NCBI GenBank assembly: GCA_024697625.1
Contig: JAILFJ010000122.1
Coordinates: 1 to 50,023, forward strand
Length of the DNA stretch: 50,023 nt
Direction of reading: 5' to 3'
DNA from: Oscillospiraceae bacterium
Lineage (GTDB): Bacteria > Bacillota > Clostridia > Oscillospirales > Oscillospiraceae
Position numbers and translations under genes: made by a program. Shown in pieces: positions 24,306-33,168 of this stretch. The stretch's first letter is position 1. Each line of letters opens with the position of its first letter. Under the pieces are notes generated by a model that was not told the DNA's origin, ran no database searches, and saw only the letters and a list, made by a program, of their open reading frames with translations.

Positions 24306-25097
24306 ATGAAAACAAACACTCTTGCCAACTGCTCCGGCGTGAATGCCGAAACCATCCGAAAATACCGTGACCGGGGCCTGCTGCGGCCTGCCTGCAACAT
24401 CGAGAACGGGTACTATGAATACTCGCAGGCTGATTTTCTGAACCTGCTGTATATCCGCAAGCTGCGGGGGGCGAATCTCTCGCTCGACACCATCGAGAGC
24501 ACCTATTACTGTGACGGCGGCGACATGCTGCGCCAGGAATATGAAAAAACACTGGACGAGCTGCAGAGACAGATCCGCGAGCTGAAGCGGAAAGAGATGA
24601 TGCTACGGCTGACATACCGCCACTATGAGCGCGACGCGGCCTCCTCCGAAAGCATCGGCGAGATTCAGTCCTTCGGGACGAAATACGACATCTACTTTGA
24701 CAGAGACGGCATCTCGGAGGAGATGAAGGCCTGGATCGGCAACATCGACCTGTTCACGATGGTCATCAACATCGATCAGCGTTTTTTCGAGACAGAGACG
24801 CTGCCGGAGGAGATCCCCTTCCGTGTCGGCATAGGGACCTACGGGTCGGTTCTGGAAGAAGAGGGGATCGCGGTGCCCGACACGGCCAGTGTGTTTCCGC
24901 AGGGACGCTATGTGAGCTTCTTCCTGGAAATTGAAAATCTGCATTGCCTGAAAAGCGAGAAGCTGGACGAGGCACGTCGGTACCTGAGAGAAAACGGCCT
25001 GCAGCCCGACAGCAGCACAACGGCCTATCTGTACCGTGTTACCTTTGCGGAAAACGGGTATCATTTCCATTTCTGCGTGAGGCTGAGGGTGAAATAA
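24306..25097 (+). CDS. MerR-family transcriptional regulator with effector-binding domain
   Basis: 263 residues from the ATG at 24306, which puts the helix-turn-helix (LANCSGVNAETIRKYRDRGL) at the very start as in MerR proteins; an upstream ATG at 24267 has no good ribosome site. A coiled coil (about 75-105) follows, then a 150-residue C-terminal domain resembling the GyrI-like effector fold of BmrR-type regulators. Metal-binding Cys patterns of MerR/CueR are absent, so an organic ligand is more likely. It is divergent from the flavin reductase and probably activates it when the ligand binds. Confidence 0.85.
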   Translation: MKTNTLANCSGVNAETIRKYRDRGLLRPACNIENGYYEYSQADFLNLLYIRKLRGANLSLDTIESTYYCDGGDMLRQEYEKTLDELQRQIRELKRKEMMLRLTYRHYERDAASSESIGEIQSFGTKYDIYFDRDGISEEMKAWIGNIDLFTMVINIDQRFFETETLPEEIPFRVGIGTYGSVLEEEGIAVPDTASVFPQGRYVSFFLEIENLHCLKSEKLDEARRYLRENGLQPDSSTTAYLYRVTFAENGYHFHFCVRLRVK

Positions 25098-25179
25098 AGC
25101 ATATCGCATCCCGGAAAGAGATCCGCATCGGTGTGCCGTGCCGTCTGTCCGTTCAGGGAGATCAGGTTCATAATAAAGA

Positions 25180-25214
25180 AAAACCGTGAGGCCTTTTTCC
25201 GACCTCACGGTTTT
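25180..25214. terminator. Bidirectional terminator between merR-type gene and tctA
   Basis: Stem AAAACCGTGAGG (25180-25191) pairs with CCTCACGGTTTT (25203-25214), with an 11-nt loop. It lies between convergent genes. Confidence 0.85.
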
Positions 25215-25239
25215 GATATGATACGGTTTTACGGGCAGA

Positions 25240-26790
25240 TCAGACCGAGTCCTCCTCGGTGAGCTTCTCAATGTCTGCGCCGGTTGCTTCCTCGGCTTCC
25301 TTCTCCGCTTTCTTTTCCAGCTTGTTCATGAAGATCGGAGAGAGAATACCGAAGATGCAGAGAGCAATCAGCACCCAGCAGACGACGGAGGAGAAGAGAA
25401 CGCTGATGCTGCCGCGGGAAGTACGTAGTGCGTTCCTGAGTCCCTTCTCGCCGATGGGTCCGAGAATCAGCGCCAGGACGACGGCAGCGGTGTTCAGGTC
25501 GAGCTTGCGCATCAGGTATCCCAGCACACCGAAGGACAGCATGACAACGATGTCCATGATGTTCTTGTGGATGGCGTAGGAGCCGACGAAGCAGAGCACC
25601 GTCACACAGGGGATCAGGATCGCGTCGGAGAGGCGGGAGATCTGGGCAAAGCCGCGGCAGCCCAGAAGGCCGATGCCGAGCATGAAGAACTGCACCAGGA
25701 CGAAGCCCGCGAAGAAGGTGTAGGTCATGGGGGCGTACTTGCCGAAGAGTTCCGGACCGGGGGTGAGGCCCTGGATGACCAGACCGCCCATCAGGACGGC
25801 GGTGACGCTCTCTCCGGGGATGCCGAGGGTCAGGGTCGGAATCAGAGAACCGCCGGTGACGGCGTTGTTTGCGGCTTCGGAGCCCGCGACGCCCTCTATG
25901 GAGCCTTTACCGAACATCTCCTTGTGCTTTGAAAACTGCCGGGAGGTGTTGTAGCCCAGGAAGCAGGCGATGGAGGCGCCGGCGCCGGGCAGAATGCCGA
26001 TCAGGTTGCCGATGATCCAGGAACGGAGAATCGTCGGACGGAGGATCTTTCTCTCATCCCGGCTCAGACTCATCTTATCGGTGAACTTGGTCGCCTGTGC
26101 GCGGGCTTTGATCTTCTTCTCAGCAAGGATGAAGACCTGGGACATGGAGAACAGACCGATCAGGGCGCAGGTGGTGTTGATGCCCTCGGCAAAGTAGCTG
26201 CTGGGCATGAAGCGCTTTACCCCGGTGATCGGATCGAGACCGATGGTGGAGATCAGCAGGCCGAGTGCGCCGGACATGAGACCCTTAAGGATGGATTTGG
26301 ACGAGACGCCGGCGATGATGGTCAGGCCGAAGATGGAGAGCCAGAAATACTCCGCCGACATGAACTTCAGCGTGAGCTTTGCCAAGAGCGGGGAGAAGAA
26401 GTAGAGTGAAATGCAGCTCAGAAGGCCGCCCCAGAAGGAAGCGTAACAGGCGGTGAAGAGCGCCTTTCCTGCCTGACCGCGAAGAGTCATCTGGTAGCCT
26501 TCGATGGCGGTGGCGGCGGAGGCGGGCGTGCCGGGCGTATGGATCAGGATGGCCGAGATGGAACCGCCGAAGATCGCTCCGCAGTAGATGGCGCCCAGAA
26601 CGATCAGTCCGGTTTCCGGCTTCATGGTGAAGGTCATGGGGAGCATCAGCGCGACACCCATTGCGGCGGAAAGGCCGGGCATGCAGCCGATGATGATACC
26701 CATGGCGACACCGCCGGCCATCATCAGAAGGTTGATCGGGGTCAGGGCGTTGAGAAAGCCGGCGCCCATCAGGGACAGAGTATCAAGCAT
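25240..26790 (-). CDS. tctA: Tripartite tricarboxylate transporter, large permease subunit (cassette 1)
   Basis: 516 residues with about eleven to twelve membrane helices. The TctA signatures are present: GIIIGCMPGLSAAMGVALML near residue 32 and the second GILPGAGASIACFLGY segment near 275. A charged tail of about 35 residues (KLEKKAEKEAEEATGADIEK) ends the protein. TctA forms the sodium-coupled pore that takes carboxylates from the binding protein. It follows tctB by 6 bp, with AAAGGAG before its ATG. Confidence 0.93.
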   Translation of the reverse strand: MLDTLSLMGAGFLNALTPINLLMMAGGVAMGIIIGCMPGLSAAMGVALMLPMTFTMKPETGLIVLGAIYCGAIFGGSISAILIHTPGTPASAATAIEGYQMTLRGQAGKALFTACYASFWGGLLSCISLYFFSPLLAKLTLKFMSAEYFWLSIFGLTIIAGVSSKSILKGLMSGALGLLISTIGLDPITGVKRFMPSSYFAEGINTTCALIGLFSMSQVFILAEKKIKARAQATKFTDKMSLSRDERKILRPTILRSWIIGNLIGILPGAGASIACFLGYNTSRQFSKHKEMFGKGSIEGVAGSEAANNAVTGGSLIPTLTLGIPGESVTAVLMGGLVIQGLTPGPELFGKYAPMTYTFFAGFVLVQFFMLGIGLLGCRGFAQISRLSDAILIPCVTVLCFVGSYAIHKNIMDIVVMLSFGVLGYLMRKLDLNTAAVVLALILGPIGEKGLRNALRTSRGSISVLFSSVVCWVLIALCIFGILSPIFMNKLEKKAEKEAEEATGADIEKLTEEDSV

Positions 26791-26796
26791 TCCGGA

Positions 26797-27267
26797 TCAC
26801 GCTCCTTTCTGGATGGCCTTGATCACGGTGCCCACCGGAAGCTTCACACCCAGGAACCTCTGGAAGGCGAAATAGATCAGGGCGACGATAACGACAACGG
26901 TGATGGCGGCGAACAGGGGCGGTACTTTCAGATAGAGCAGCACCGCAGCCATGAAGATCACGGTGGAGATATAAAAGCCAAAGAAATAAATACAGACGAG
27001 ATAAAGAATCGTAGCGGCGAGGCACACAAAGAACTGGGCGGGCTGAAAGTCCTTGAAAACCACGTCTACACCGCTCTCCACGCCATGCTTCTTTGCCGCT
27101 ACGATCATCTGGATCAGATAGAGCGTGGTCAGCCCGAAAAGCAGGATGATGGTGAAGCGGGGATAGGTCTGGCTGGAGGCCTTCAGCTTCAGCATGTTAT
27201 ACCAGAAAAACCCACAGACAAGATACATGAACACGACCACGCCGATGTCTGTTTTTTTCATTTTCAA
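26797..27267 (-). CDS. tctB: Tripartite tricarboxylate transporter, small membrane subunit (cassette 1)
   Basis: 156 residues with four hydrophobic segments, matching TctB in size, topology and position. It partners TctA in the membrane. It is separated from tctC by a terminator-like hairpin and from tctA by 6 bp. Confidence 0.88.
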   Translation of the reverse strand: MKMKKTDIGVVVFMYLVCGFFWYNMLKLKASSQTYPRFTIILLFGLTTLYLIQMIVAAKKHGVESGVDVVFKDFQPAQFFVCLAATILYLVCIYFFGFYISTVIFMAAVLLYLKVPPLFAAITVVVIVALIYFAFQRFLGVKLPVGTVIKAIQKGA

Positions 27268-27305
27268 GGGAGGGTTCCTCCTTTACTTATCCTCTGTTTT
27301 AAAGA

Positions 27306-27329
27306 AAGGGCAGGTAAATGCCTGCCCTT
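27306..27329 (-). terminator. Intercistronic hairpin between tctC and tctB (cassette 1)
   Basis: A 9-bp stem AAGGGCAGG/CCTGCCCTT with a 6-nt loop, followed on the minus strand by TTTCTTT-like bases. It would end part of the transcripts after tctC and so raise the ratio of binding protein to permease. The same stem sequence recurs in cassette 2 at 37692-37719. Confidence 0.75.
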
Positions 27330-27371
27330 ATTATTTATAATTGATCCTGTGTTTCGTTCACCCTGTCAGGC

Positions 27372-28340
27372 TCAGTAATCGTACCAGAAGCCTTCCGCGA
27401 GACCCTCAGCGAAAGCCTGCTGCTGCTCAATCAGAGCACCGGTAGCGGCGGCATCCTTGAAGTCGGTGGCCATGCCGGCCTGCTCAGCAGCTTCGATGTA
27501 TTCGGGATCTTCCATGGCGGCCTTGAAGGCAGCCTCATAGAAGGCAATGACGTCCTCGCTCACGCCCGCGGGAGCGACCAGGCAGCGGGAGGAGCCCAGC
27601 CAGCCCTCATAGTAGCCCAGCTCTCCGAGGGTCGGGACGTCGGGCAGCTCGGGCAGACGCTCAGACGCGAATACGCCGAGAATACGGTATTCTGCTTCCT
27701 GGCCGGCAATGTCGGCGAGCTTCACAACGCTGAAATCGGCCTCGGCGCCGCGCAGAGACAGAAGCTGGTCAGCAGTGCCGCCCTGAGGGATGTCGGTGTA
27801 CATGAAGCCAGCGGAGTTGGCAAAGGCCTGAGCACCGATGTGGTTGGAGGCCTGCGGTCCGTTGGTGGAGGCGAGAAGCTCCTGCTTGGTTCCTTCATTC
27901 TCCTTGCCGAAGGCGACCAGCGCGTCCAGATCGGGGAAGCGGTCGTCGTCCGCGCGGACGATGACGATGGAGGTCTCGGTCACATGGTTGCAGATGGGCG
28001 CGAAGGATTCAACCGTGTAGGTTCCCATCTCGTTGACAATGGAGCTGGAGAAGTTCGGCAGGTTGATGAAGCCGATCGTCTGACCGTCGGGATCGGCATC
28101 GGCAAGCTGGGACCAGCCGATGGAGCCGGAACCGCCCTCGACGTTCTCAATGACGAGAGTCTGGCCGACATATTTTTCGGCATATTTTGCGAGGATACGG
28201 GCGGTGTTGTCGGTACCGGAGCCTGCCTTGTAGGCAACGACAATGGAAACGGGACCGTTCGGCGCCCAGTCTGCTGAGGCGACGCCGCAGAGGGCGAACA
28301 CCATCATCATGACGAGAACAAGCGCGATGATCTTTTTCAT
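27372..28340 (-). CDS. tctC: Tripartite tricarboxylate transporter substrate-binding protein (cassette 1)
   Basis: 322 residues from the ATG at 28340, chosen because AGGAGG lies 8 nt upstream and the signal peptide (MKKIIALVLVMMMVFAL...) begins there; an upstream in-frame start would add 29 non-signal residues. The mature protein opens with the Bug/TctC motif (VAYKAGSGTDNTAR) that grips the ligand carboxylate and a second loop GGSGSIGW. The exact acid bound is not predictable. It has its own promoter at 28389-28418. Confidence 0.9.
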   Translation of the reverse strand: MKKIIALVLVMMMVFALCGVASADWAPNGPVSIVVAYKAGSGTDNTARILAKYAEKYVGQTLVIENVEGGSGSIGWSQLADADPDGQTIGFINLPNFSSSIVNEMGTYTVESFAPICNHVTETSIVIVRADDDRFPDLDALVAFGKENEGTKQELLASTNGPQASNHIGAQAFANSAGFMYTDIPQGGTADQLLSLRGAEADFSVVKLADIAGQEAEYRILGVFASERLPELPDVPTLGELGYYEGWLGSSRCLVAPAGVSEDVIAFYEAAFKAAMEDPEYIEAAEQAGMATDFKDAAATGALIEQQQAFAEGLAEGFWYDY

Positions 28341-28388
28341 GGTTTTTCCTCCTGAATTATATTTGTTGTTCTCTGGGAAACTGGAATA

Positions 28389-28418
28389 ATTATACAACGC
28401 AGCAGGCCGGATTGTCAA
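28389..28418 (-). promoter_or_regulatory. Sigma-A promoter for TTT cassette 1
   Basis: Minus strand TTGACA (28413-28418), 18-bp spacer, TATAAT (28389-28394), about 48 bp before the tctC start codon. The remaining 28419-28620 holds no gene that I can support. Confidence 0.75.
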
Positions 28419-28620
28419 TCGTAACATCAGGCCCGTTTCACCTTTGCTGCACCAGGTGGAGGTTAAGATAGATTGTATCCAGTTCCTCCTGTTCCATGCC
28501 CGGATATCGCTTTGTGACCCGGAAGTCGCAATGGCTGCAGAGCACCGGGAGCAGTTCCGGCGTTACGCTCAGCAACGTGAAAAAAGTGCGGAAAGCAGCA
28601 AAAATTCCAGGCAAAACCAA

Positions 28621-28668
28621 CTGGAAAAAGCGGCCACCCGATACGTCAATCTGGATGGCCGCTTCCAG
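28621..28668 (-). terminator. Terminator of the moaA-whiA-dnaE operon
   Basis: Minus strand stem AAGCGGCCA (28656-28664 read in reverse) with TGGCCGCTT (28628-28636), then TTTTCC; an outer CTGGAA/TTCCAG pair extends it. It lies 35 bp after the dnaE stop. Confidence 0.75.
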
Positions 28669-28702
28669 GTAATTCCGTGCAGGCTGGTACAGATTATTAT
28701 AG

Positions 28703-31700
28703 TTATTTCAGCACCACATTACGGGCGCCGAGCAGCTCCGTCAGCTCAAGAAGAAGCCCTTCGTGGATCAGGCAGCGCGCACCGAGACGCTTCTGCTCTT
28801 TTTCGCACCAGATGACCAAAGGGGTCCTCCCGGGAAACATGTTCAGGATCAGGCTGAGCCGGCGTACGATCGGGTCCTGCTCGGAGGGGATCCGGATATA
28901 GAGCTTCTGCTCCGGAGACGGGACCGGCGCAGGTCCGGAACCCGGAGAGGGGACAGATCCCCCTGCAGAAGAGGCGGGGGCGGCGCCCTGTTCCGGAGTG
29001 CTGCCGGAACCGGGAAGGGTATTCAGATCCGACAGCGGGCGGAGCGAGTCCACGGTGATCTGAGGCTCCTTCTCGTCCCGGACCGAGATCCTGCCTTTTA
29101 CGAGCACGGCCTGGTTATCGGCAATATAGGAGGCGCAGAGATCCAGAGCCCGCTGAAAGACGATGAGCTCGATGGAGCCGCTGTCGTCCTCGAGCTGGAC
29201 ATAACACATGAGTGAATTGTTTCGGGTGGTACGGGTGCGGTGGGACTGGATAACACCCGCAACCGTGACAGACTGGCCGTCCCGGAAGCGCTGAGGACCC
29301 TCCTCAGAGGAAAACTCTGACAGGATGGAAGCGATGGGGACAGCGCCGACCCGCCGCACGGCGGCGCGGTACTCGTCCATAGGATGTCCGCTGAGGTAGA
29401 GGCCGGTCATCTCCTTTTCGAGAGCCATGCGCTCGCGGGGGGAATAATCCTCCATCTCGGGGATCGGGAAACTCTCCTTCGGGGCATCCGCCTCTCCGTC
29501 GTCCAGGCCGCCGAAGAGGTCGAACTGCCCGGAGAGATTATCCCGGGCCTCCCGACTGATGCTGTCGATCATGGTCGCGGCGACCGATGCCAGGGCACGG
29601 CGCTTATAACCGAAAGAGTCGAAGCCTCCGGCCAGAATCAGGTTTTCGACGGCACGGCGGTTAAAGTCACGGCCGTTCATCCGGCGGAGGAAGTCTTCGA
29701 AGCTGCGGAAGGGCCCGTTTGTCCGGCGCTCCTCCTCAAGCTGCGCGACGGCGCCGCGACCGATCCCCTTGATGGCGGCGAGGCCAAACCGGATATCGGA
29801 GCCCGAAACCGAGAAACCGGCTGTGGATTCGTTCACATCCGGAGGCAGGAGAGAGATTCCGAGCTCACGGCACTCCGCAGTGTATTCGGAGATCTTCTGG
29901 CCGTTCTCAAGAACCGAGGAGAGCAGCGCCGCCATATACTCGCCGGGATAGTGCCGCTTCATGTAGGCTGTGCGGTACGAGACGATGGCGTAACAGACGG
30001 CGTGGGCCTTGTTGAAGGCATAGCTTGCAAAATCGAGGATTTCATCGTAAATGCTGTTGGCGACCGCCTCCGGGACACCCTTCGCGACCGCGCCGGCAAT
30101 GCCGCGCTTTTCGTCGCCGTAAACGAAGGCGACGCGCTCGGCATCGATGACGGCGTGCTTCTTCTTGCTCATGGCGCGCCGGATCATATCAGCCTGACCC
30201 AGAGAGAATCCCGCAAGCTGGCGGAAAATCTCGATGACCTGCTCCTGATAGACGATGCAGCCGTAGGTCACCTCGAGGATCGGGCGCAGCAGCGGATGCT
30301 TGTACTGGACGTGGTCGGGGTGCTGGGAGCACTCAATGAAGCGCGGAATACTGTCCATCGGACCGGGACGGTAGAGCGCGACAATTGCGGTGATATCCTC
30401 GATGCTCTTGGGCTTGAGATTCATGCAGACCCCCGTCATGCCGGCGCTCTCCAGCTGGAAAACGCCTTCGGTCTGTCCGGCGGAGAGCATCTCAAAGACG
30501 GCGGGGTCGTCGTCAGGCAGGTCTTCAACCCGGAAACCGGGTTCCTTCCGGCGCACCAGCTGCGCGGCGTCCTCCAGGACCGTGAGGTTCCGGAGCCCGA
30601 GGAAGTCCATCTTCAGCAGACCGAGCTCTTCCAGTGTGGTCATCGGATACTGGCAGACGACGGACTCGTCATTCCTCGCCAGGGGGACGTATTCGTATAC
30701 CGGCCGCTCGGTGATGACGACACCGGCTGCATGGGTGGAGGCGTGCCGCGGCATGCCCTCCAGGGCCCGCGCCACGTCGATGAGCCGGCGGAGACGCTCG
30801 TCTCCGTCATAGAACTCCTTCAGGGGCTTCGAGAGACGCAGAGCCTCGTCCAGGGTCATGTTCAGCGCAGTGGGCACCTGCTTGGCGACAGCGTCCGTCT
30901 CGGCATAGCTGAGGGACAGAACGCGCCCCACGTCCCGGATGGCAGCGCGGGCGGCCATGGTGCCGAAGGTGACGATCTGGGCCACATGGTCGGAGCCGTA
31001 CAGCCGGTTGACGTAGTCGATGACCTCTCCGCGGCGGTTGACGCAGAAATCCACGTCGATATCCGGCATCGAGACCCGTTCCGGGTTCAGGAAGCGCTCG
31101 AAAAAGAGAGAATACTTGATCGGGTCCACGTCCGTGATGTACAGGCAGTAGGCCACGACGCTGCCCGCTGCGCTGCCGCGGCCGGGCCCGACGGGGATGC
31201 CGTTTCGCTTCGCATAGCCGATGAAGTCCGAGACGATCAGAAAGTAATCCACAAAGCCCATCTTCTCGATGACCCCGAGCTCGTAGTCCAGCTGGGCGTG
31301 GACCTCCGGACGGTCAGGATAGCGGTCGGCAAAGCCCTGCTCGCAGAGCCTGCGGAGCCAGGCGGCGCTGTCGGTCTGGCCTTCCGGGAGGCGGAACCGG
31401 GGCAGGTGATAGTGTCCGAACTCAAAGTCATAGCGGCAGCGCTCGGCAATGATGCGGGTGTTGTCCGCAGCCTCCGGCAGCTCCGGGAAGAGCGTGCGCA
31501 TCTCCCCCTCGCTTTTGAGGTAGAACTCCTGCGTCTCAAAGCGCATGCGGTTGGGCTCGTCCACGGTCTTCCCGGTCTGGATGCACATCAGGACGTCCTG
31601 ATAGTAGGCGTCGTCCTTCTCCAGATAGTGCGCGTCGTTGGTGAGCACCAGCGGGATGCCGGTCTCGCGGCTGAGCCGGATGAGGCCCTCGGCGACGCGC

Positions 31701-32245
31701 TGCTCCTCCTCGATCCCGTGGTTCTGAATCTCAAGAAAGAAGTCCTCCCCGAAGAGCTCCTGCAGCTCCAGAGCTTTGGCCTTGGCATGCTCCGTGTCGC
31801 CGCTGAGGATGGCCTGGGGGATCTCTCCCGCGAGACAGCCGGAGAGACAGATCAGACCCTCGGCATGCTGATGCAGAAGCTCCCAGTCGATGCGCGGCTT
31901 GACATAGAAGCCCTCGGTAAAGCCGGCGCTGACCATATACGAGAGGTTCCGGTAGCCGATCTCGTTTTTGCAGAGAAGGATCAGGTGCGAGTAGCCGCTG
32001 CCGGCGCTGTGTGTTCTGTCAAAGCGGCTCCGTGGCGCAACATACACCTCGCAGCCGATGATGGGGCGGATCCCCTCCTGGATACAGGCACGATAAAAGG
32101 CCACCGCGCCATACATGACGCCGTGGTCCGTGACGGCAATCGCACTCTGCCCGAGAGATTTGGCCCGCTTCGCAATCCTGTCGATGCGGCAGAAGCCGTC
32201 CAGCAGAGAGTATTCGGTATGCACGTGAAGATGGACAAAGCTCAT
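28703..32245 (-). CDS. dnaE: DNA polymerase III alpha subunit
   Basis: 1180 residues. PHP domain at the start (FVHLHVHTEYSLLDG), polymerase core with the catalytic aspartates in MPDIDVDFC (about residue 396), helix-hairpin-helix and beta-binding region, then an OB fold (about 1000-1075). An unusual Pro/Ser/Gly-rich linker of about 35 residues (near 1085-1120) joins the OB fold to a C-terminal tail of about 60 residues. Clostridia usually carry this DnaE beside PolC; it extends primers and handles lagging-strand or repair synthesis. Its ATG overlaps the whiA stop by 4 nt, so the two are coupled. Confidence 0.95.
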   Translation of the reverse strand: MSFVHLHVHTEYSLLDGFCRIDRIAKRAKSLGQSAIAVTDHGVMYGAVAFYRACIQEGIRPIIGCEVYVAPRSRFDRTHSAGSGYSHLILLCKNEIGYRNLSYMVSAGFTEGFYVKPRIDWELLHQHAEGLICLSGCLAGEIPQAILSGDTEHAKAKALELQELFGEDFFLEIQNHGIEEEQRVAEGLIRLSRETGIPLVLTNDAHYLEKDDAYYQDVLMCIQTGKTVDEPNRMRFETQEFYLKSEGEMRTLFPELPEAADNTRIIAERCRYDFEFGHYHLPRFRLPEGQTDSAAWLRRLCEQGFADRYPDRPEVHAQLDYELGVIEKMGFVDYFLIVSDFIGYAKRNGIPVGPGRGSAAGSVVAYCLYITDVDPIKYSLFFERFLNPERVSMPDIDVDFCVNRRGEVIDYVNRLYGSDHVAQIVTFGTMAARAAIRDVGRVLSLSYAETDAVAKQVPTALNMTLDEALRLSKPLKEFYDGDERLRRLIDVARALEGMPRHASTHAAGVVITERPVYEYVPLARNDESVVCQYPMTTLEELGLLKMDFLGLRNLTVLEDAAQLVRRKEPGFRVEDLPDDDPAVFEMLSAGQTEGVFQLESAGMTGVCMNLKPKSIEDITAIVALYRPGPMDSIPRFIECSQHPDHVQYKHPLLRPILEVTYGCIVYQEQVIEIFRQLAGFSLGQADMIRRAMSKKKHAVIDAERVAFVYGDEKRGIAGAVAKGVPEAVANSIYDEILDFASYAFNKAHAVCYAIVSYRTAYMKRHYPGEYMAALLSSVLENGQKISEYTAECRELGISLLPPDVNESTAGFSVSGSDIRFGLAAIKGIGRGAVAQLEEERRTNGPFRSFEDFLRRMNGRDFNRRAVENLILAGGFDSFGYKRRALASVAATMIDSISREARDNLSGQFDLFGGLDDGEADAPKESFPIPEMEDYSPRERMALEKEMTGLYLSGHPMDEYRAAVRRVGAVPIASILSEFSSEEGPQRFRDGQSVTVAGVIQSHRTRTTRNNSLMCYVQLEDDSGSIELIVFQRALDLCASYIADNQAVLVKGRISVRDEKEPQITVDSLRPLSDLNTLPGSGSTPEQGAAPASSAGGSVPSPGSGPAPVPSPEQKLYIRIPSEQDPIVRRLSLILNMFPGRTPLVIWCEKEQKRLGARCLIHEGLLLELTELLGARNVVLK

Positions 32246-33147
32246 GAGGACTCCTTCTCTGCAAGGAGAATGATCTTGTTCAGCCTGTGGGAGAGACAGC
32301 TCTTCGAGACCGGCGGATCGGAGAGCAGCGCAAGGTCGGAGAGGCTCGCCTCGGGATTTGCCAGCCGTAGAAGTGCTGCATCGCGCAGAGGCTCCGGCAG
32401 GGCATCAAGGCCATCCCGCTTGATGAGCCTGCGGATGGCGCTGCTCTGGCGAATGGCGGCGGAGACCGTCTTATCCGCATTGGCGGAATCGCAGTTAATC
32501 TGACGGGTGACGGTGTTGCGCATTTCGCGGTCGACCTTGGCTGTCAGGATGCCCATCGCCGAAACCGGCGCGCCGATGCGCGTGAGAAAGTCCGAGATCT
32601 GGTCCGATTTTTTGAAGTACAGCAGGGAGTTTGCGCCGCGGGAGGCTTCCTTCGGGTCCAGATCCATCTCCAGCAGGACGGAGCGCAGCTCGCGGCTGAC
32701 GCTGCGGTGGCTGGTGGTGAGCTCCAGATGAAAGCGCTTCTCCGGGTCGGTCACACTGCCGCCGGCTAGAAAGGCGCCTTTCACAAAAGCTTCGGGACAG
32801 CTCGGCTCCTCCAGAACGCCGAGGTTGACGTGATGCGAGAGCGCACCGTCCGGCTCAGAGCCGAAAGCTTCGAGAATGCGGACGGTTTTCTCACGGTCGG
32901 TGATGCAGAAGCTCCGCTTGCCCTGCGCCCCCTCCGAAGGAATCCGGTCAAAGCTCAGTGAAAATGCCTTCCGAAACAGAAGAGGGAGCCGCTCGGCAAA
33001 TCCCGGATGGGCTGTGATGATACGGATCTCGTCGGGGCGAAAACTGTGACAGTAGAGCAGAACTCCGTAGGCCTCCGCAACGGCGAGGGACTTTCTGTCC
33101 GGACGGCCGGAGCAGAGCTCGGTCTTGACATCGGATGAGAATGACAT
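32242..33147 (-). CDS. whiA: WhiA-type DNA-binding protein
   Basis: 301 residues. The N-terminal two thirds resemble a LAGLIDADG-homing-endonuclease fold (FLAGGSVTDPEK near 130) lacking catalytic acids, and the C-terminal 85 residues are a helix-turn-helix domain. WhiA is near-universal in Gram-positive bacteria, regulating sporulation in Streptomyces and affecting cell division and chromosome segregation in Bacillus. Usual clostridial neighbours are rapZ, yvcK and HPr; here it sits between moaA (21 bp) and dnaE (overlap). Confidence 0.9.
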   Translation of the reverse strand: MSFSSDVKTELCSGRPDRKSLAVAEAYGVLLYCHSFRPDEIRIITAHPGFAERLPLLFRKAFSLSFDRIPSEGAQGKRSFCITDREKTVRILEAFGSEPDGALSHHVNLGVLEEPSCPEAFVKGAFLAGGSVTDPEKRFHLELTTSHRSVSRELRSVLLEMDLDPKEASRGANSLLYFKKSDQISDFLTRIGAPVSAMGILTAKVDREMRNTVTRQINCDSANADKTVSAAIRQSSAIRRLIKRDGLDALPEPLRDAALLRLANPEASLSDLALLSDPPVSKSCLSHRLNKIILLAEKESS

Positions 33148-33168
33148 GACGATAACCCCTTCTCCGGA

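Noticed and set aside
28438-28620. A 60-codon minus-strand frame between tctC and dnaE
   Set aside because: It needs a TTG start inside the dnaE terminator region, has no ribosome site and no family resemblance, and overlaps the cassette 1 upstream region.
29384-32503. A 1039-codon open frame on the plus strand across dnaE and the end of whiA
   Set aside because: Antisense to a fully conserved DNA polymerase; no family motif and no ribosome site.
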